From contig JALIGW010000016.1 in assembly GCA_023053685.1 (NCBI GenBank), forward strand, positions 10,365,001 through 10,429,000: DNA of 64,000 bases, written 5' to 3'. Position numbers and translations under genes: made by a program. The notes under the pieces are model-generated. The model was not told the DNA's origin, searched no databases, and worked only from the letters and a program-made list of their open reading frames with translations. Each line of letters begins with the position of its first letter. The first letter of the stretch is position 1. Positions 42,653 to 52,222 of this stretch are shown here, one piece after another. The stretch comes from Diadophis punctatus similis. Its lineage: Eukaryota; Chordata; Lepidosauria; Squamata; Dipsadidae.

Positions 42653-44546
42653 ACCCGTTAGCACCCCGGTTCCTCCCATTGGGGGTCGCCTGGCATTATA
42701 TGCTGGTCGATGGGAGGAAATCACCAATGACGCATGGGTCTTGCAGACCCTCTCGTCAGGGCTACTTCTCGAATTTCTATCCACCCCTCCGAGGTTCTTT
42801 CTACGCTGTCCCTTGTCTTCCAACGCCTCTAAACGGGTCCTGATGAATCAGGCAATCCAGCACCTGTTGGACATTCGAGCTATTCAACAGGTGCCCAGGG
42901 ACCAACAGGGACAGGGATTTTATTCCATTTTATTCGTGGTTCCGAAATCCTCGGGCGGGTGGAGAGCCATTCTGGATTTAAAACGCCTCAATAACTACAT
43001 TTGATATAAAAAATTCAAAATGCACACCCTGCAATCCATTCTGGCAGGTATTCGGCACGGCGACTTTCTCGCCTCAATTGACCTCTCCGAGGCATACTTA
43101 CACATTCCTATCAATTCGAACCACCGCCAATACCTCCGGTTTTGTTATGCAGGGGTGCATTACGAATACCTGGCGTTGCCCTTCGGCCTTTCTTCCGCAC
43201 CTAGGGTGTTCACGAAGATACTGGCCGCCCTTACCGCCCATTTACGGGCCATACCCGTGCGTGTCCAATGCTACCTGGACGACATTCTGATCCAGTCCTC
43301 CTCTCTGTCCCGGGCAGGGCAGGACATACAGGTAGTACTTAACACCTTGGAACACCACGGGTTCTTGGTCAACATGGGTAAGAGTCAGCTATCCCCATCA
43401 ACTAGGGTCACCCACCTGGGGGCCATCATTGACTCTCTGGAGTGCAGGGTGTATCTGTCTCAGGAGCAGAGGGACAGCATATCGGATTTAGTCCAGCAAG
43501 TTCTGGCCAAACCAAGGGCTCCCTTGAACCAGCTGTCCTCCCTCCTGGGGAAGATGATTTCAGCTATACACATCACCCCATGGGCACACCTGCACTCCAG
43601 AGACCTTCAATGGTTTCTTCTACCTTTCCAGCGGGCCAATCGCAGCGCCTCCCCCGCAAAGGTGCGTGTCCCGGCGGATGTCCGCAGGTCCCTCAGATGG
43701 TGGTCCTCAACCGCGCTTCAGAAGGGAACCGAATTCTTGGAGCCACAGCGGGTGACCGTGACCACGGACGCCAGCACTGCGGGCTGGGGTGCCCACACCG
43801 GGTCTCAGATTGCCCAAGGCTCTTGGACTCCATCCGAGCAGGGCTTTCCCATCAACCTCCTGGAACTGAGGGCAGTCCGGTTGGCCCTGGCCCACTTTCG
43901 GGACAGTCTATCAGACAGCCATGTGCTTGTTTTGACCGACAACGTAACAACAAAGGCGCATGTGAACCGTCAGGGCGGCACCTTGTCCAAAGCTCTCATG
44001 GCCGAGGCGATGACATTGGGGCTCTGGGCGGAGCGGCACCTCCGATCAATCGCCGCAGAACACATCTCCGGGGTGAGCAACACGACGGCGGACTGGCTCA
44101 GCCGGAACACCATCGACCCGGCGGAGTGGTCCCTGCACCCGGACCTGTTTCAACAACTCATCTCTCGGTTCGGGTTGCCGGTCGTCGACCTGTTTGCCAC
44201 CCCGGAGAACGCCAGACTGCCCGCCTTCATCACCAGGTTTCGGACGCCGGGGGCAACGGACACCGACGCTCTTCGGTGCGTCTGGCCGCCAGGGCTGCTT
44301 TATGCCTTTCCTCCCCTTCCCCTGATCCCCAGGGTAATTCGGAGGGTCCTCCAGTTACGGGCAGAGATCATCCTGCTGGCCCCTCACTGGCCCAGGTGGG
44401 CTTGGTTCGCGGACCTTATGTCCCTGTCCGTGTCACCTCCCTGGCGGATCCCGCCGACAGAGTGGTCGCTTGCCCAGGGGTCAGTTTGTCATCCAGAGCC
44501 GCACTGGCTACAACTGACCGCCTGGCGCTTGAGCGGCTCACTCTGA
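42474..44546 (+). pseudogene. DIRS RT / RNase H / methyltransferase-like ORF, one stop
   Basis: One frame from within gag to 44,546, interrupted by a TGA at 43,002-43,004. Before the stop: 'GGRLALYAGRWEEITNDAWV' and 'GGWRAILDLKRLNNYI' (RT fingers). After it, counting from 43,020: 'DLSEAYLHI' (21-29), 'LPFGLSSAPRVF' (53-64), catalytic YLDD (85-88, nt 43,272-43,283). RNase H residues are D250 in TTDAS, E282 in LLELRA, D307 in LTDN and D358 in ADWLSR. At 390-463, 'DLFATPENA', 'YAFPPLPL' and 'ILLAPHWPRWAWF' match the Dam-like methyltransferase region of DIRS elements, with AFPP where methylases have N/DPPY. Apart from the stop, all key residues are present. Confidence 0.88.
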
Positions 44547-45595
44547 AACACCGCCTGGTTCCGGACAATATTGCCTCCATCATGTTGGCCTCTAGGAGGG
44601 CTTCTACTGAACGTATTTATTCTGCAATATGGAAAGCCTTCTGCCGTTGGTGTGATCAGGTGGGATACTCCCCTGTGGAGTTATCAATAATCAATGTTAT
44701 TCAATTTTTGCGGCAGGGTCTTGCCAAGGGCCTTACCCCTAACACGCTTCACCGGCAGGTGGCGGCACTGTCCACCGTACTTTCCTGCCAAAACCTAGAT
44801 TCCCTTTCCGGCCACCCGCTCCTCAAACAATTCATGAAAGGAGCTTCAAACCTGTGTCCTCCAGTTGTCCATAGGTTCCCTACCTGGGACCTTTCCAGGG
44901 TACTCACCGCTCTCACGAAGGGTCCATTTGAGCCGCTCTCTACGGCATCCTTGACTCATTTGACCTACAAAGTGGTTTTTCTTGTGGCAGTGACTTCGGC
45001 ACGTCGCATCTCTGAACTGGCTGCTCTGTCGGTGAGGAGTGACCTGTGTGTCTTCCACTCCGACAGGGTGGTCCTGCGACTGGACCCTACATTCGTCCCA
45101 AAAGTAAACACTTACTTTCATAGGGCGCAGGAGATCATTCTTCCCACCCTGTGCCATAATCCGATCACTGACTCTGAAAGGACATGGCATCTGCTGGACG
45201 TCAGGCGTGCCTTGGACATATACATACAGCACACGGCCACCTTCAGACGGACTGAGGCCCTTTTCGTGTCCTTTCGCCCGTCTTCCATGGGTTCCAAGGC
45301 ATCCTCTTCGACGGTGGGCCGCTGGCTCAGGGCGACCATCTCCTTGGCCTACGAACGCATGTCCTTGCCCCGACCCCCAGGTCTCACGGCGCACTCTACG
45401 CGCAGCGCTGCCACCACGGCGGCCTGGAACGCTCGTGCGTCCATCATTGAGGTCTGTCGGGCGGCCACATGGACTTCGCCAACCCCATTTGTCCGGCACT
45501 ACAGACTGGATATGTACGCCTCAGAGGAGGCTGACTTTGGCCGGAGGGTGTTGAGTCATGGTTTGGGAGATGGTGACAGTTCCAGCCGCACTTAG
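43442..45595 (+). CDS. DIRS tyrosine recombinase (overlapping frame)
   Basis: A 717-codon frame, the first ~365 codons in another frame over the RT ORF; the real start is uncertain and may be inside. The recombinase part begins near 44,540 with 'LKHRLVPDNIASIMLASRRA' (arm/core-binding). Catalytic residues: R522 in ARRISEL (nt 45,005), H651-x-x-R654 in AHSTRSAA (nt 45,392-45,403) and nucleophile Y687 in FVRHYRLD (nt 45,500). They are in the order and spacing of the YR family. It would join the circular cDNA to the target by a short identical crossover. No frameshift or stop; the ORF ends 37 bp before the internal complementary region. Confidence 0.9.
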   Translation: MQGVSVSGAEGQHIGFSPASSGQTKGSLEPAVLPPGEDDFSYTHHPMGTPALQRPSMVSSTFPAGQSQRLPRKGACPGGCPQVPQMVVLNRASEGNRILGATAGDRDHGRQHCGLGCPHRVSDCPRLLDSIRAGLSHQPPGTEGSPVGPGPLSGQSIRQPCACFDRQRNNKGACEPSGRHLVQSSHGRGDDIGALGGAAPPINRRRTHLRGEQHDGGLAQPEHHRPGGVVPAPGPVSTTHLSVRVAGRRPVCHPGERQTARLHHQVSDAGGNGHRRSSVRLAARAALCLSSPSPDPQGNSEGPPVTGRDHPAGPSLAQVGLVRGPYVPVRVTSLADPADRVVACPGVSLSSRAALATTDRLALERLTLKHRLVPDNIASIMLASRRASTERIYSAIWKAFCRWCDQVGYSPVELSIINVIQFLRQGLAKGLTPNTLHRQVAALSTVLSCQNLDSLSGHPLLKQFMKGASNLCPPVVHRFPTWDLSRVLTALTKGPFEPLSTASLTHLTYKVVFLVAVTSARRISELAALSVRSDLCVFHSDRVVLRLDPTFVPKVNTYFHRAQEIILPTLCHNPITDSERTWHLLDVRRALDIYIQHTATFRRTEALFVSFRPSSMGSKASSSTVGRWLRATISLAYERMSLPRPPGLTAHSTRSAATTAAWNARASIIEVCRAATWTSPTPFVRHYRLDMYASEEADFGRRVLSHGLGDGDSSSRT

Positions 45596-45631
45596 AGTGC
45601 CCACCCTAGGGACAAAGGGTCTTTGGTATGT

Positions 45632-45725
45632 CCCATTCTTGGAGGATGGCTTCAACCACTATGGAGAAGGGACGTTGTTACTTACCTGATAAGTCCTTTC
45701 TCATAGGGTGAAGCCATCCTCCAAG
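45632..45725 (+). repeat. DIRS internal complementary region
   Basis: 45,632-45,668 is the exact reverse complement of the left end (39,908-39,944). 45,665-45,725 is the reverse complement of the right end (46,008-46,068) with one mismatch. The halves overlap by AGAA, the complement of the TTCT junction. In DIRS elements this region templates the joining of the two ends into a circle. Confidence 0.93.
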
Positions 45726-45866
45726 TCCCTCCCTGGGCAATGGGTCCTGGACTGTCACGGGCATGTACATAGTTCTGTTTTCTTGCTCTAAGTGTCGATC
45801 GGTGTCACAGCATGTACATAGTTCCATCTCTAAAGTCAGTTGATTGTTCGTGCTAGTTTGTCTGTT

Positions 45867-45924
45867 AATAAAAGGTTGGTTGATGGTTAAGCACTATGAG
45901 TTTCACCTTCTTCCCTCGAATAAA
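45867..45924 (+). terminator. DIRS polyadenylation signals
   Basis: Two AATAAA hexamers, 45,867-45,872 and 45,919-45,924, downstream of the recombinase. The second lies at the edge of the right inverted repeat. Confidence 0.5.
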
Positions 45925-46024
45925 GAGGGAGTGCCAAGGCAAGAGGGTGGTATTTATACTTTGATATAACTCGGTCCTGATTGGCTAGAGGGCAGATTTA
46001 ACCCATTCTTGGAGGATGGCTTCA
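45921..46024 (-). repeat. DIRS right inverted terminal repeat
   Basis: Inverse of 39,922-40,020. Outside it, 46,025-46,068 is a 44-bp extension found at this end only and copied in the internal complementary region. Confidence 0.92.
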
Positions 46025-46068
46025 CCCTATGAGAAAGGACGTATCAGGTAAGTAACAACGTCCCTTCT

Positions 46069-46298
46069 AACCGGTTCTTTAGAACCGTTAGTAAACCAGT
46101 GATGATGTCACGGAGCCGGTTCTGTCAGTGCCGGTCCGTGGGCACCGCCATCATGGATTTTGCTTCTGCGCATGCACAGAAGCTAATTTTTCCTTCTGCG
46201 CATGCGCAGGAGCTATTTTTTTATTGCTGCGGGCGCGCATGAGTGCCCAGCGCAACCCTGAGCAAACCAGCAGCAAAAGGATCCACAACCCACCCCTG
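46069..46298. mobile_element. hAT MITE right part, target of the DIRS insertion
   Basis: 'aaccggttctttagaaccgt', 'tctgcgcatgcacagaagc' twice in opposite or near-repeat form, and the end 'acaacccacccctg' mark the same family as 54,546 and 17,534. Expected 8-bp duplications (39,881-39,888 and 46,299-46,306) do not match, so the outer edges may have been rearranged. Confidence 0.7.
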
Positions 46299-47254
46299 TA
46301 ATGAATGTGTCAAATAATTATTCTTCTGAATAAATGTTACAACGGATATGAAGCTGTAGTAAAGGATAAAGTTTTGAGGAAAGATGTTCAGAATACGGAA
46401 GAGGGAAGGACAAGCATTTAGTTGTCCGTATATCTGCAGGCCACACCATTTTGTTAAAGTGGTATTAAAGATGAAGAGTTGAAATGTATTAAGAAAATAA
46501 AGGTAGAAAGCATCATATCTGAGTTAAGTATAAATAATAGAAAAGCAATGTCATTTGGAACGCTAAGTGAATTCACAGTTGATGGTGAAAAAACAAAGAT
46601 GGCAGATGAATAAACATGAAAGAGGGCTGGAGAAATTTAAAAAAAGGAATTAATAGAAAGCAATGACAAATTTCAAGATGAGCCATGAAGAGTATAGATA
46701 TCTTTATGCCAACTAAAATTCAAATTAGTTAAACTTTTTTTCCCAGGGGTAATGTACGGCTGTGAAATTTAAACACCAAGAAAAAGCTGAGGGAAAGAAC
46801 AACAACTAAGAATATCTTAGATTGCAGAGAGAAACAATGTGATAGTCCTGTTTCCCTTGAGGCAATGATCAGTAAGCAAAAACATGCTTAGGGCTGGTAG
46901 TATGAGCAGCCTGGAAAAAAATCAGCTGTGACTGACAAGACTGAAGAATATTGGAGAAAGGAAAGACAGTAGATAAAGTATATCGTTATAACGTTTTGGA
47001 CAGTGACCAGAGGTCAGGCCCAATTCAGTGGCACCTACCCGCTCAGCATCAGTGTAGCTGTGATCTCATTTCAATTTGCTGGTTCTGTGTTATATGTGTT
47101 TCGTTTTCATAACTTTATGCCAAGTGGAAAGGGCACAGTTTAGCTGCAGGGAAGAATTGGATCTTGAACAAAATGGCAATTCCTGTTTTTTTCCCCCCTC
47201 CAGATCCTCAGCTTAGTCCATTTCTTTCCTTTATCCAGCTGTAATTATTATGAT
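46299..47254. other. Mostly unrecognised; faint BovB-like relic
   Basis: 46,745-46,800 ('ggggtaatgtacggctgtga', 'aaaagctgagggaaag') resembles the MYGCESW region of the BovB copy at 28,800-28,870. Otherwise nothing recognised. Confidence 0.35.
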
Positions 47255-47398
47255 AATGAGAACCGGTTCAGTTAAAGACCCTGGACTAGAAGCCGGAAGA
47301 CTATCTTAGATAGTTCTATCTTAGATATGAACCCAGCTACATGATTTTGAGCCACTCAATCCTTCTCAGTCCTAGGAAGAGGACAAAAGAGGACAAAA
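47255..47398 (+). mobile_element. tRNA-derived SINE fragment, second family
   Basis: 'ctggactagaagccggaaga', a duplicated 'atcttagatagttctatctt', then 'gattttgagccactcaatcc' follow the order of the SINE at 22,743. Confidence 0.6.
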
Positions 47399-47692
47399 CA
47401 TTTGGTCTTGTGGCTAAGGCAATCAGGCTGGAGACCAGAGCACTGTGACTTCTAATCACACCTTAGGCATGAACGTTGGTGGGGTGGCTTTGTTTATTAT
47501 TTGTATTTATATGCCGCTCAATCTTGCAGGGACTCTGAGCGGCTGGCTTTGGGCCAGTCTCGCTTTTTGGTGCAACATAGATTGCAGGGTTGATATGGGG
47601 GGGGGGAATAGGAGGAGAATGGAGTGTTATATATGTTTGTTGCCTTGAGTTATTTATAAAAGTAATAAAGGTGGGATAAAACAAATAAACAA
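47399..47692 (+). mobile_element. tRNA-derived SINE, second family, interrupted
   Basis: Head 'tttggtcttgtggctaaggc', middle 'cacaccttaggcatgaacg', then after the 51-bp insertion 'gggccagtctcgctttttgg' and an A-rich 3' end 'agtaataaaggtgggataaa'. Confidence 0.8.
47493..47543 (-). mobile_element. 51-bp LINE 3' tail insertion
   Basis: 'tttattatttgtatttatat' then 'gccgctcaatcttgcaggga' is the antisense terminus of the CR1/L3-type LINE (compare 12,545-12,600). The 8-bp duplication tggctttg is exact (47,485-47,492 and 47,544-47,551). Confidence 0.85.
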
Positions 47693-48618
47693 AAATAGCA
47701 AACCATTACCAGAAATACATAATCAAGAAAACTGTATGACTTGTCCAGGTGGCCACCACGAGTCAAAACAGATTTGAAGATGTGCGTAACACATAATATA
47801 TTACTTTAGGATTTTATGCACAGATTTTATGCACAGGCTAAACATATTTAGACTACATGACCCAATGCCATATTTAATTTACAGTGACCATCTACATTGA
47901 CAAGACTGCCTATCTTACATATGTAAATTCAGTGATGGGAACTCATTGTTTGTGTCAATAATTTTTGAATAGCGGCTTTCTATCACTCCAAAATTTAGCA
48001 ATTTTCCTCTTTTAAATTCTTTACATTTTTAAATTCTTTTAAATCCAATTATGGATTTAAAACTGACTCGTGAACTTTTCCTTCTAAATAATGCAATTAA
48101 GATTCCTACCTGATTTTCATGTCACGAAATCTTCAAATAAAACTCCTCTGCTAAAATTACAGACTCCTTTCTATATATAGAAATCTGGTTTCACAGGTTT
48201 TAAAAGGAAGTATCTCCTAATATTCTCCTACATTTATGGTTGCTTAGTGAAGTCCCCAGCTGGACAAAACAGGAGTTGTTAGGAAGGTCAGTCTGATTAT
48301 TGGCATCCCATCATAATTACCTTTTACTGAGGAACCCTTTGGGTTAACAAGTCTGAAAAGATTTTAAATTGTCTCACCTCATAGCTTATTACAGTAATGA
48401 ACCGGGCAACTACTCTTTTGTGACTAGTTGGAATGTTAAGTCCTGGTCAAAGTTTTCAAGAGATGACTAGACTCATTCATGGATGATTAATAGATTACAA
48501 AGTAAAAATAAAAATGAACTCATTATATACATAAAAATGTGAAATCACAACTGCCAGCTCTTTAGCTGGTGTTGGCCTTCATAGACTTCAAAGCCATATA
48601 GTATTTAACAAAGTGAAC
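47693..48618. other. No recognised feature
   Basis: AT-rich; nothing recognised. Confidence 0.5.
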
Positions 48619-48631
48619 CATTTCAGGTATC

Positions 48632-48868
48632 CTAAAGGTTGTTTTTCAAGAGGCAACTAGACTTTCTTTGTTTCCTTGAAGGCATTTCACTTCTCATCTT
48701 AGAAGCTTCTTCGGTTCTGACTGGACAGTCAGAACTGAAGTCGGAACTGAAGAAGCTTCTTGGATGAGAAGCGAAACGTCTTCAATCAAAAACATAGTAA
48801 GTCCAGTTGCCTCTTGAAAAAGCACCTATGGGACAACCATGACCTGGATGACTGAGAATCTCCATAGA
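48632..48868. mobile_element. Penelope-like fold-back with 13-bp TSD
   Basis: A perfect 13-bp duplication, catttcaggtatc (48,619-48,631 and 48,869-48,881). Arms of about 90 bp, 'gcaactagactttctttgtt' to its right partner near 48,800. The right arm has GGATGAGAAGCGAAACGTC (48,762-48,780) and ends with 'gaccaggatg'-like 'gacctggatgactgagaatc'. 237 bp, no ORF. Confidence 0.7.
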
Positions 48869-48881
48869 CATTTCAGGTATC

Positions 48882-49240
48882 AGGCTTCGATTGGGAGCTG
48901 CAAATGGCACTCTTCTCTGGCTATGTTGTCCTGCATTCAAGGCAGAACAATGTCTTTTACATCTTGTCGCAAGCTTTCTAAGTCGCAAGCATATTGCACT
49001 GATAGAGATAATGATAGAGTTACTAGCACTAAAATAAAATTCAACTGTCAGTTCTATAAATTGGGTTTCTTTCAGTGAGCAACATTTCTTGGATCAGCCC
49101 TAGTTATCAGAATGATTTAAGGAGAGTTCATGTGTAGAAAACATTTCCCCCTCTTATATCTAAATGCAAGATTTGATATTTGTTCCAAAACTTTTTTTTT
49201 TGGTGACAAGAAAACAAGAGTTTAAGTAGCCTTTATGGTA
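48882..49240. other. No recognised feature
   Basis: Nothing recognised. Confidence 0.45.
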
Positions 49241-49905
49241 TACTAGCTGAATACCCGTGCTCCGCTATGAAACTATGTGATCGGGCTTGATAAATTGACA
49301 CTTACAGCTTGAAAATTAATGAGTAGTTATGATTGACCTATCCTATCCCCTTCTCTCCCTCAGCCTTGCCCCACAGAATCCTCCCCTATCTTATCCCCTT
49401 CTCTTCCTCAGGCATTCTAGCCCCTTCTCTCCAGGGGTGAAATGCTCCCGGTTCAGGCGGGCCAGTCAGTCGTCACAGAGCTGACAGAGCCGGTGGCGGT
49501 CGCGGCGCAGGGCTTCCCCTGCCCACTTCCCCCGCCTGCCTGGACACCACCATTTGAGTTATTTTGCCCTCTGCACATGTGCAAAGCATGCAAAGAGGGC
49601 AAAAGAACTCAAATGATGGCATCCAGGTGGGCAGGGGAAGAGGGCGGGGGGAAGCCCCGCGCCGCGACCGCCACCAACTCCGTTGGCTCTGTGACGACTG
49701 ACTGGCCCGCCCGAACCGGGAGCATTTCACCCCTGCTTTTCTCCCTCAGGCTTGCCCCACAGAAGCCTCTCCTATGGAATCCCATTATCTCTAGAAGCCA
49801 AGAGGAACATACTTGCCAAATTTCAAGTTTGTAGGCTTTATGGTTGTGGAGATTTTGTGATCACGGTGTGAGTGGTTTTCGCGTTTATATGTGAAGTTTG
49901 TAGGT
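49241..49905. repeat. Possible old interspersed repeat, interrupted by hAT
   Basis: 'tactagctgaatacccgtgc' opens a block that I have seen as a repeat start in vertebrates. Local near-duplications 'ccttctctccctcag' and 'ccttctcttcctcag' occur before the hAT copy, and 'cttgccccacagaa' occurs on both sides of it. Family unknown. Confidence 0.35.
49432..49735. mobile_element. hAT MITE, long fold-back
   Basis: 304 bp that fold back over nearly their whole length: 'caggggtgaaatgctcccgg' pairs with 'ccgggagcatttcacccctg', and 'ccatttgagttattttgccc' with 'gggcaaaagaactcaaatga'. 8-bp flanks cttctctc/cttttctc (49,424-49,431 and 49,736-49,743) match at 7 of 8. Confidence 0.9.
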
Positions 49906-51135
49906 AGTACTATTCAAATAACTGTCCTCTCCATTTTTTTAAAAAAAAAACCATTCTTATTCAACATGATGACAGATTGTGGAAATTTCTTTCAAAGGAG
50001 AAGTACTTTGGTAAAATTCTCAGTGACAAGAGTGGAGAATTTTTCCACTTATTCCATTATAATATGGTTAAAAGTTGTAAGTGAAACTCCTGTTTTCCAC
50101 CGTACAATAATATATTCAGTCTTTCTCTTTTTCCATCCTTTGATGGAATCTCTAGAGAATGAAGAAATGCATCTTATAAAATCTTTCCTGACGTGAAAGT
50201 GTGGACAAAGTAGCTTCATGTTGATAGAATGAGGTATAAATAACACAACACTGGTCACAGAATCATCTACTCTTTCTAATAACACAACAAGCCTGAAAAC
50301 AACTTCAAGAGAAATTCAATTCTTAAGTGCCCTGCAAAACAATAAAAGTAGCTTCTGTATGAGAAGGACATTTTGAAAGTTAAGGTAGTTTCCAACACTA
50401 GGGACTACAGAGTCGTAAAAAAGGAGGGTTTTTTTCATTAGTTTTAGATCAGTCTGCTGTAAATCATAAAACAAAAGAGTACTTCCAAGGACTGAAATTT
50501 TGGCTTCAAACAAATGCTCGTGAAGTACAGAATTAGAGTTTAAGTAAGCATTAGTTCCAGACATTGCTTATGAGAAGCCCTATCTGGAAAGGCAACTGTC
50601 TTCCTTGACAATATCCTGGCATCTTACGATGAAATCATATGATACTTGGGATAGTTATCATACCAAACATAAATCTGCTGAATCTCTAATGAATATATAT
50701 TTTGCCAGAGAAGTCTAAGACTCCCTTGTTTTAACTTTGCAAGTCTAGCATGACTCTGGCTTATTTCATGGCAGTATGGGAAAATTGTTTATAAAGTTAA
50801 TGATACTTGAAGAATAGATGCAGTTATTTTACCCACAGGCATCATATATCATGCCGAAGGAAGCCCACCATTTGGTGTGAATAAACAGACATTACTTTAG
50901 CAAAGGTTTTTCTATTAAAAGTAAACTAAGGCTTAAAATGCAAATTAAAAAAAGGTGAGAACAAATTTCATTGTTCCGTTATTGTTTGTTCTGCCTTGCA
51001 CTGTTAATTCATGATCTTTGAAAAATTCTGGGTTCCAAATGTGAACTCTTGCATATCCAGATAGTTAAGGAACAGGTGGCTAAACACTACAGGCTTCATG
51101 ATTCATTCCCAATCAGTATTGGCTTCTAGCTATAT
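49906..51135. other. No recognised feature
   Basis: 1.2 kb AT-rich DNA; nothing recognised. Confidence 0.5.
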
Positions 51136-51137
51136 AT

Positions 51138-51138
<1 letters not shown>

Positions 51139-51223
<85 letters not shown>

Positions 51224-51294
51224 CCTCCCTCCCTCCCTCCCTCCCTCCCATCCATCCATCCATCCATCCATCCATCCATCCATCCATCCATCCA
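51139..51294. repeat. (CT)n(CCCT)n(CCAT)n microsatellite
   Basis: About 40 CT units, then CCCT, then 12 or so CCAT units. Each tract is one base change away from the next. Confidence 0.96.
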
Positions 51295-52217
51295 ATCATC
51301 TCACACTCCCTATGTTATGGTCATGTGTTGTAACTGCTGCTTTCTTGATCAGAAGTTACATTTCATATTAATTTTGTTCTGGAAGACTTCCTGGTTTTCA
51401 TTAATGCTCATATACTTTTGAAATATATAATCTGTAGTTCAGAAACCAGCTGAACAAGAGAAATCAATATTGTGTGCTTTTTTAAAATTATAAAATGTTT
51501 GATGGTAGAAAGATGAAGGGACATTCATTTTCACATGGCCTGAAGAACTTACCTCCTTTCTGTATTGGAACAAATACTTTGAATTGTTCTGGAGCTATTT
51601 ACATTAGTTGTATGCTTGGTTCCACACTTAGTTTTCTTTTAAAATAAATTGATTAAAATATTAAAAATGTTAATTTAAGGTAATTTATGTGTCTTCTGGA
51701 GTTGTTCAAACATTTTTGTGACAGTAATCATGAGGACAGGATTTATGTCACTTCAACAAATGGCTATGTAGTGCTATGAAGATTGTGTAACTCGCTAGTA
51801 TAGAAATAACATAAATGTTACTATAAACATCAACATGATATACATATAGATATAAATCTAGCTGGTGCCAGTTTTACTGTATTTGGTACACAAGAAATAA
51901 GATATATGTTTTGGTGAGTGTTTCTTTGCCCTGATTTCTGCATACAATAAAACCAAAAAGAATCATTAAAATCATTGCATCTTGTCAAGTTTGTCAGATG
52001 TGTGTCTCTCATTGCATTTATTTTCTTCTTCTTTTTCTTCTCCATTTTTTGGTTGGAATCTGTCAAAGCTAAATGTGTGAAACTCAAACCCACATTTAGG
52101 AACTAGCCAAAAAGAGACAGGGACATGGCTCAGATAAAAAGGTATAAAATAATTTGTTATTGGTAGATTGATATCTACCTACTTACACACCTACATACCC
52201 AAAAACAAATAAACAGA
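51295..52217. other. No recognised feature
   Basis: Nothing recognised. Confidence 0.5.
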
Positions 52218-52222
52218 GAGAC

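Larger units (their letters stand above)
39908..46068 (+). mobile_element. DIRS-type tyrosine-recombinase retrotransposon, full structure
   Basis: About 6.16 kb with all parts expected for DIRS: inverted terminal repeats, gag-like ORF, RT/RNase H/methyltransferase-like ORF, overlapping recombinase ORF and an internal complementary region. There is no target duplication; TTCT at both ends is the junction. DIRS elements replicate through a circular DNA that the recombinase inserts by crossover, so lack of duplication is expected. One TGA in the RT is the only break I see, so this copy is recent but disabled unless helped. Confidence 0.93.

Noticed and set aside
44846..45499. 217-codon antisense frame across the recombinase
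   Set aside because: Shadow of the recombinase ORF in GC-rich DNA; composition is R/G/P-rich without a domain.
39922..46024. LTR retrotransposon or retrovirus reading of the DIRS element
   Set aside because: Terminal repeats are inverted, there is no protease or integrase, no target duplication, and a tyrosine recombinase is present.
39881..46306. 8-bp duplication around the hAT that hosts the DIRS element
   Set aside because: gagcattc and taatgaat do not match, so I claim no duplication there.
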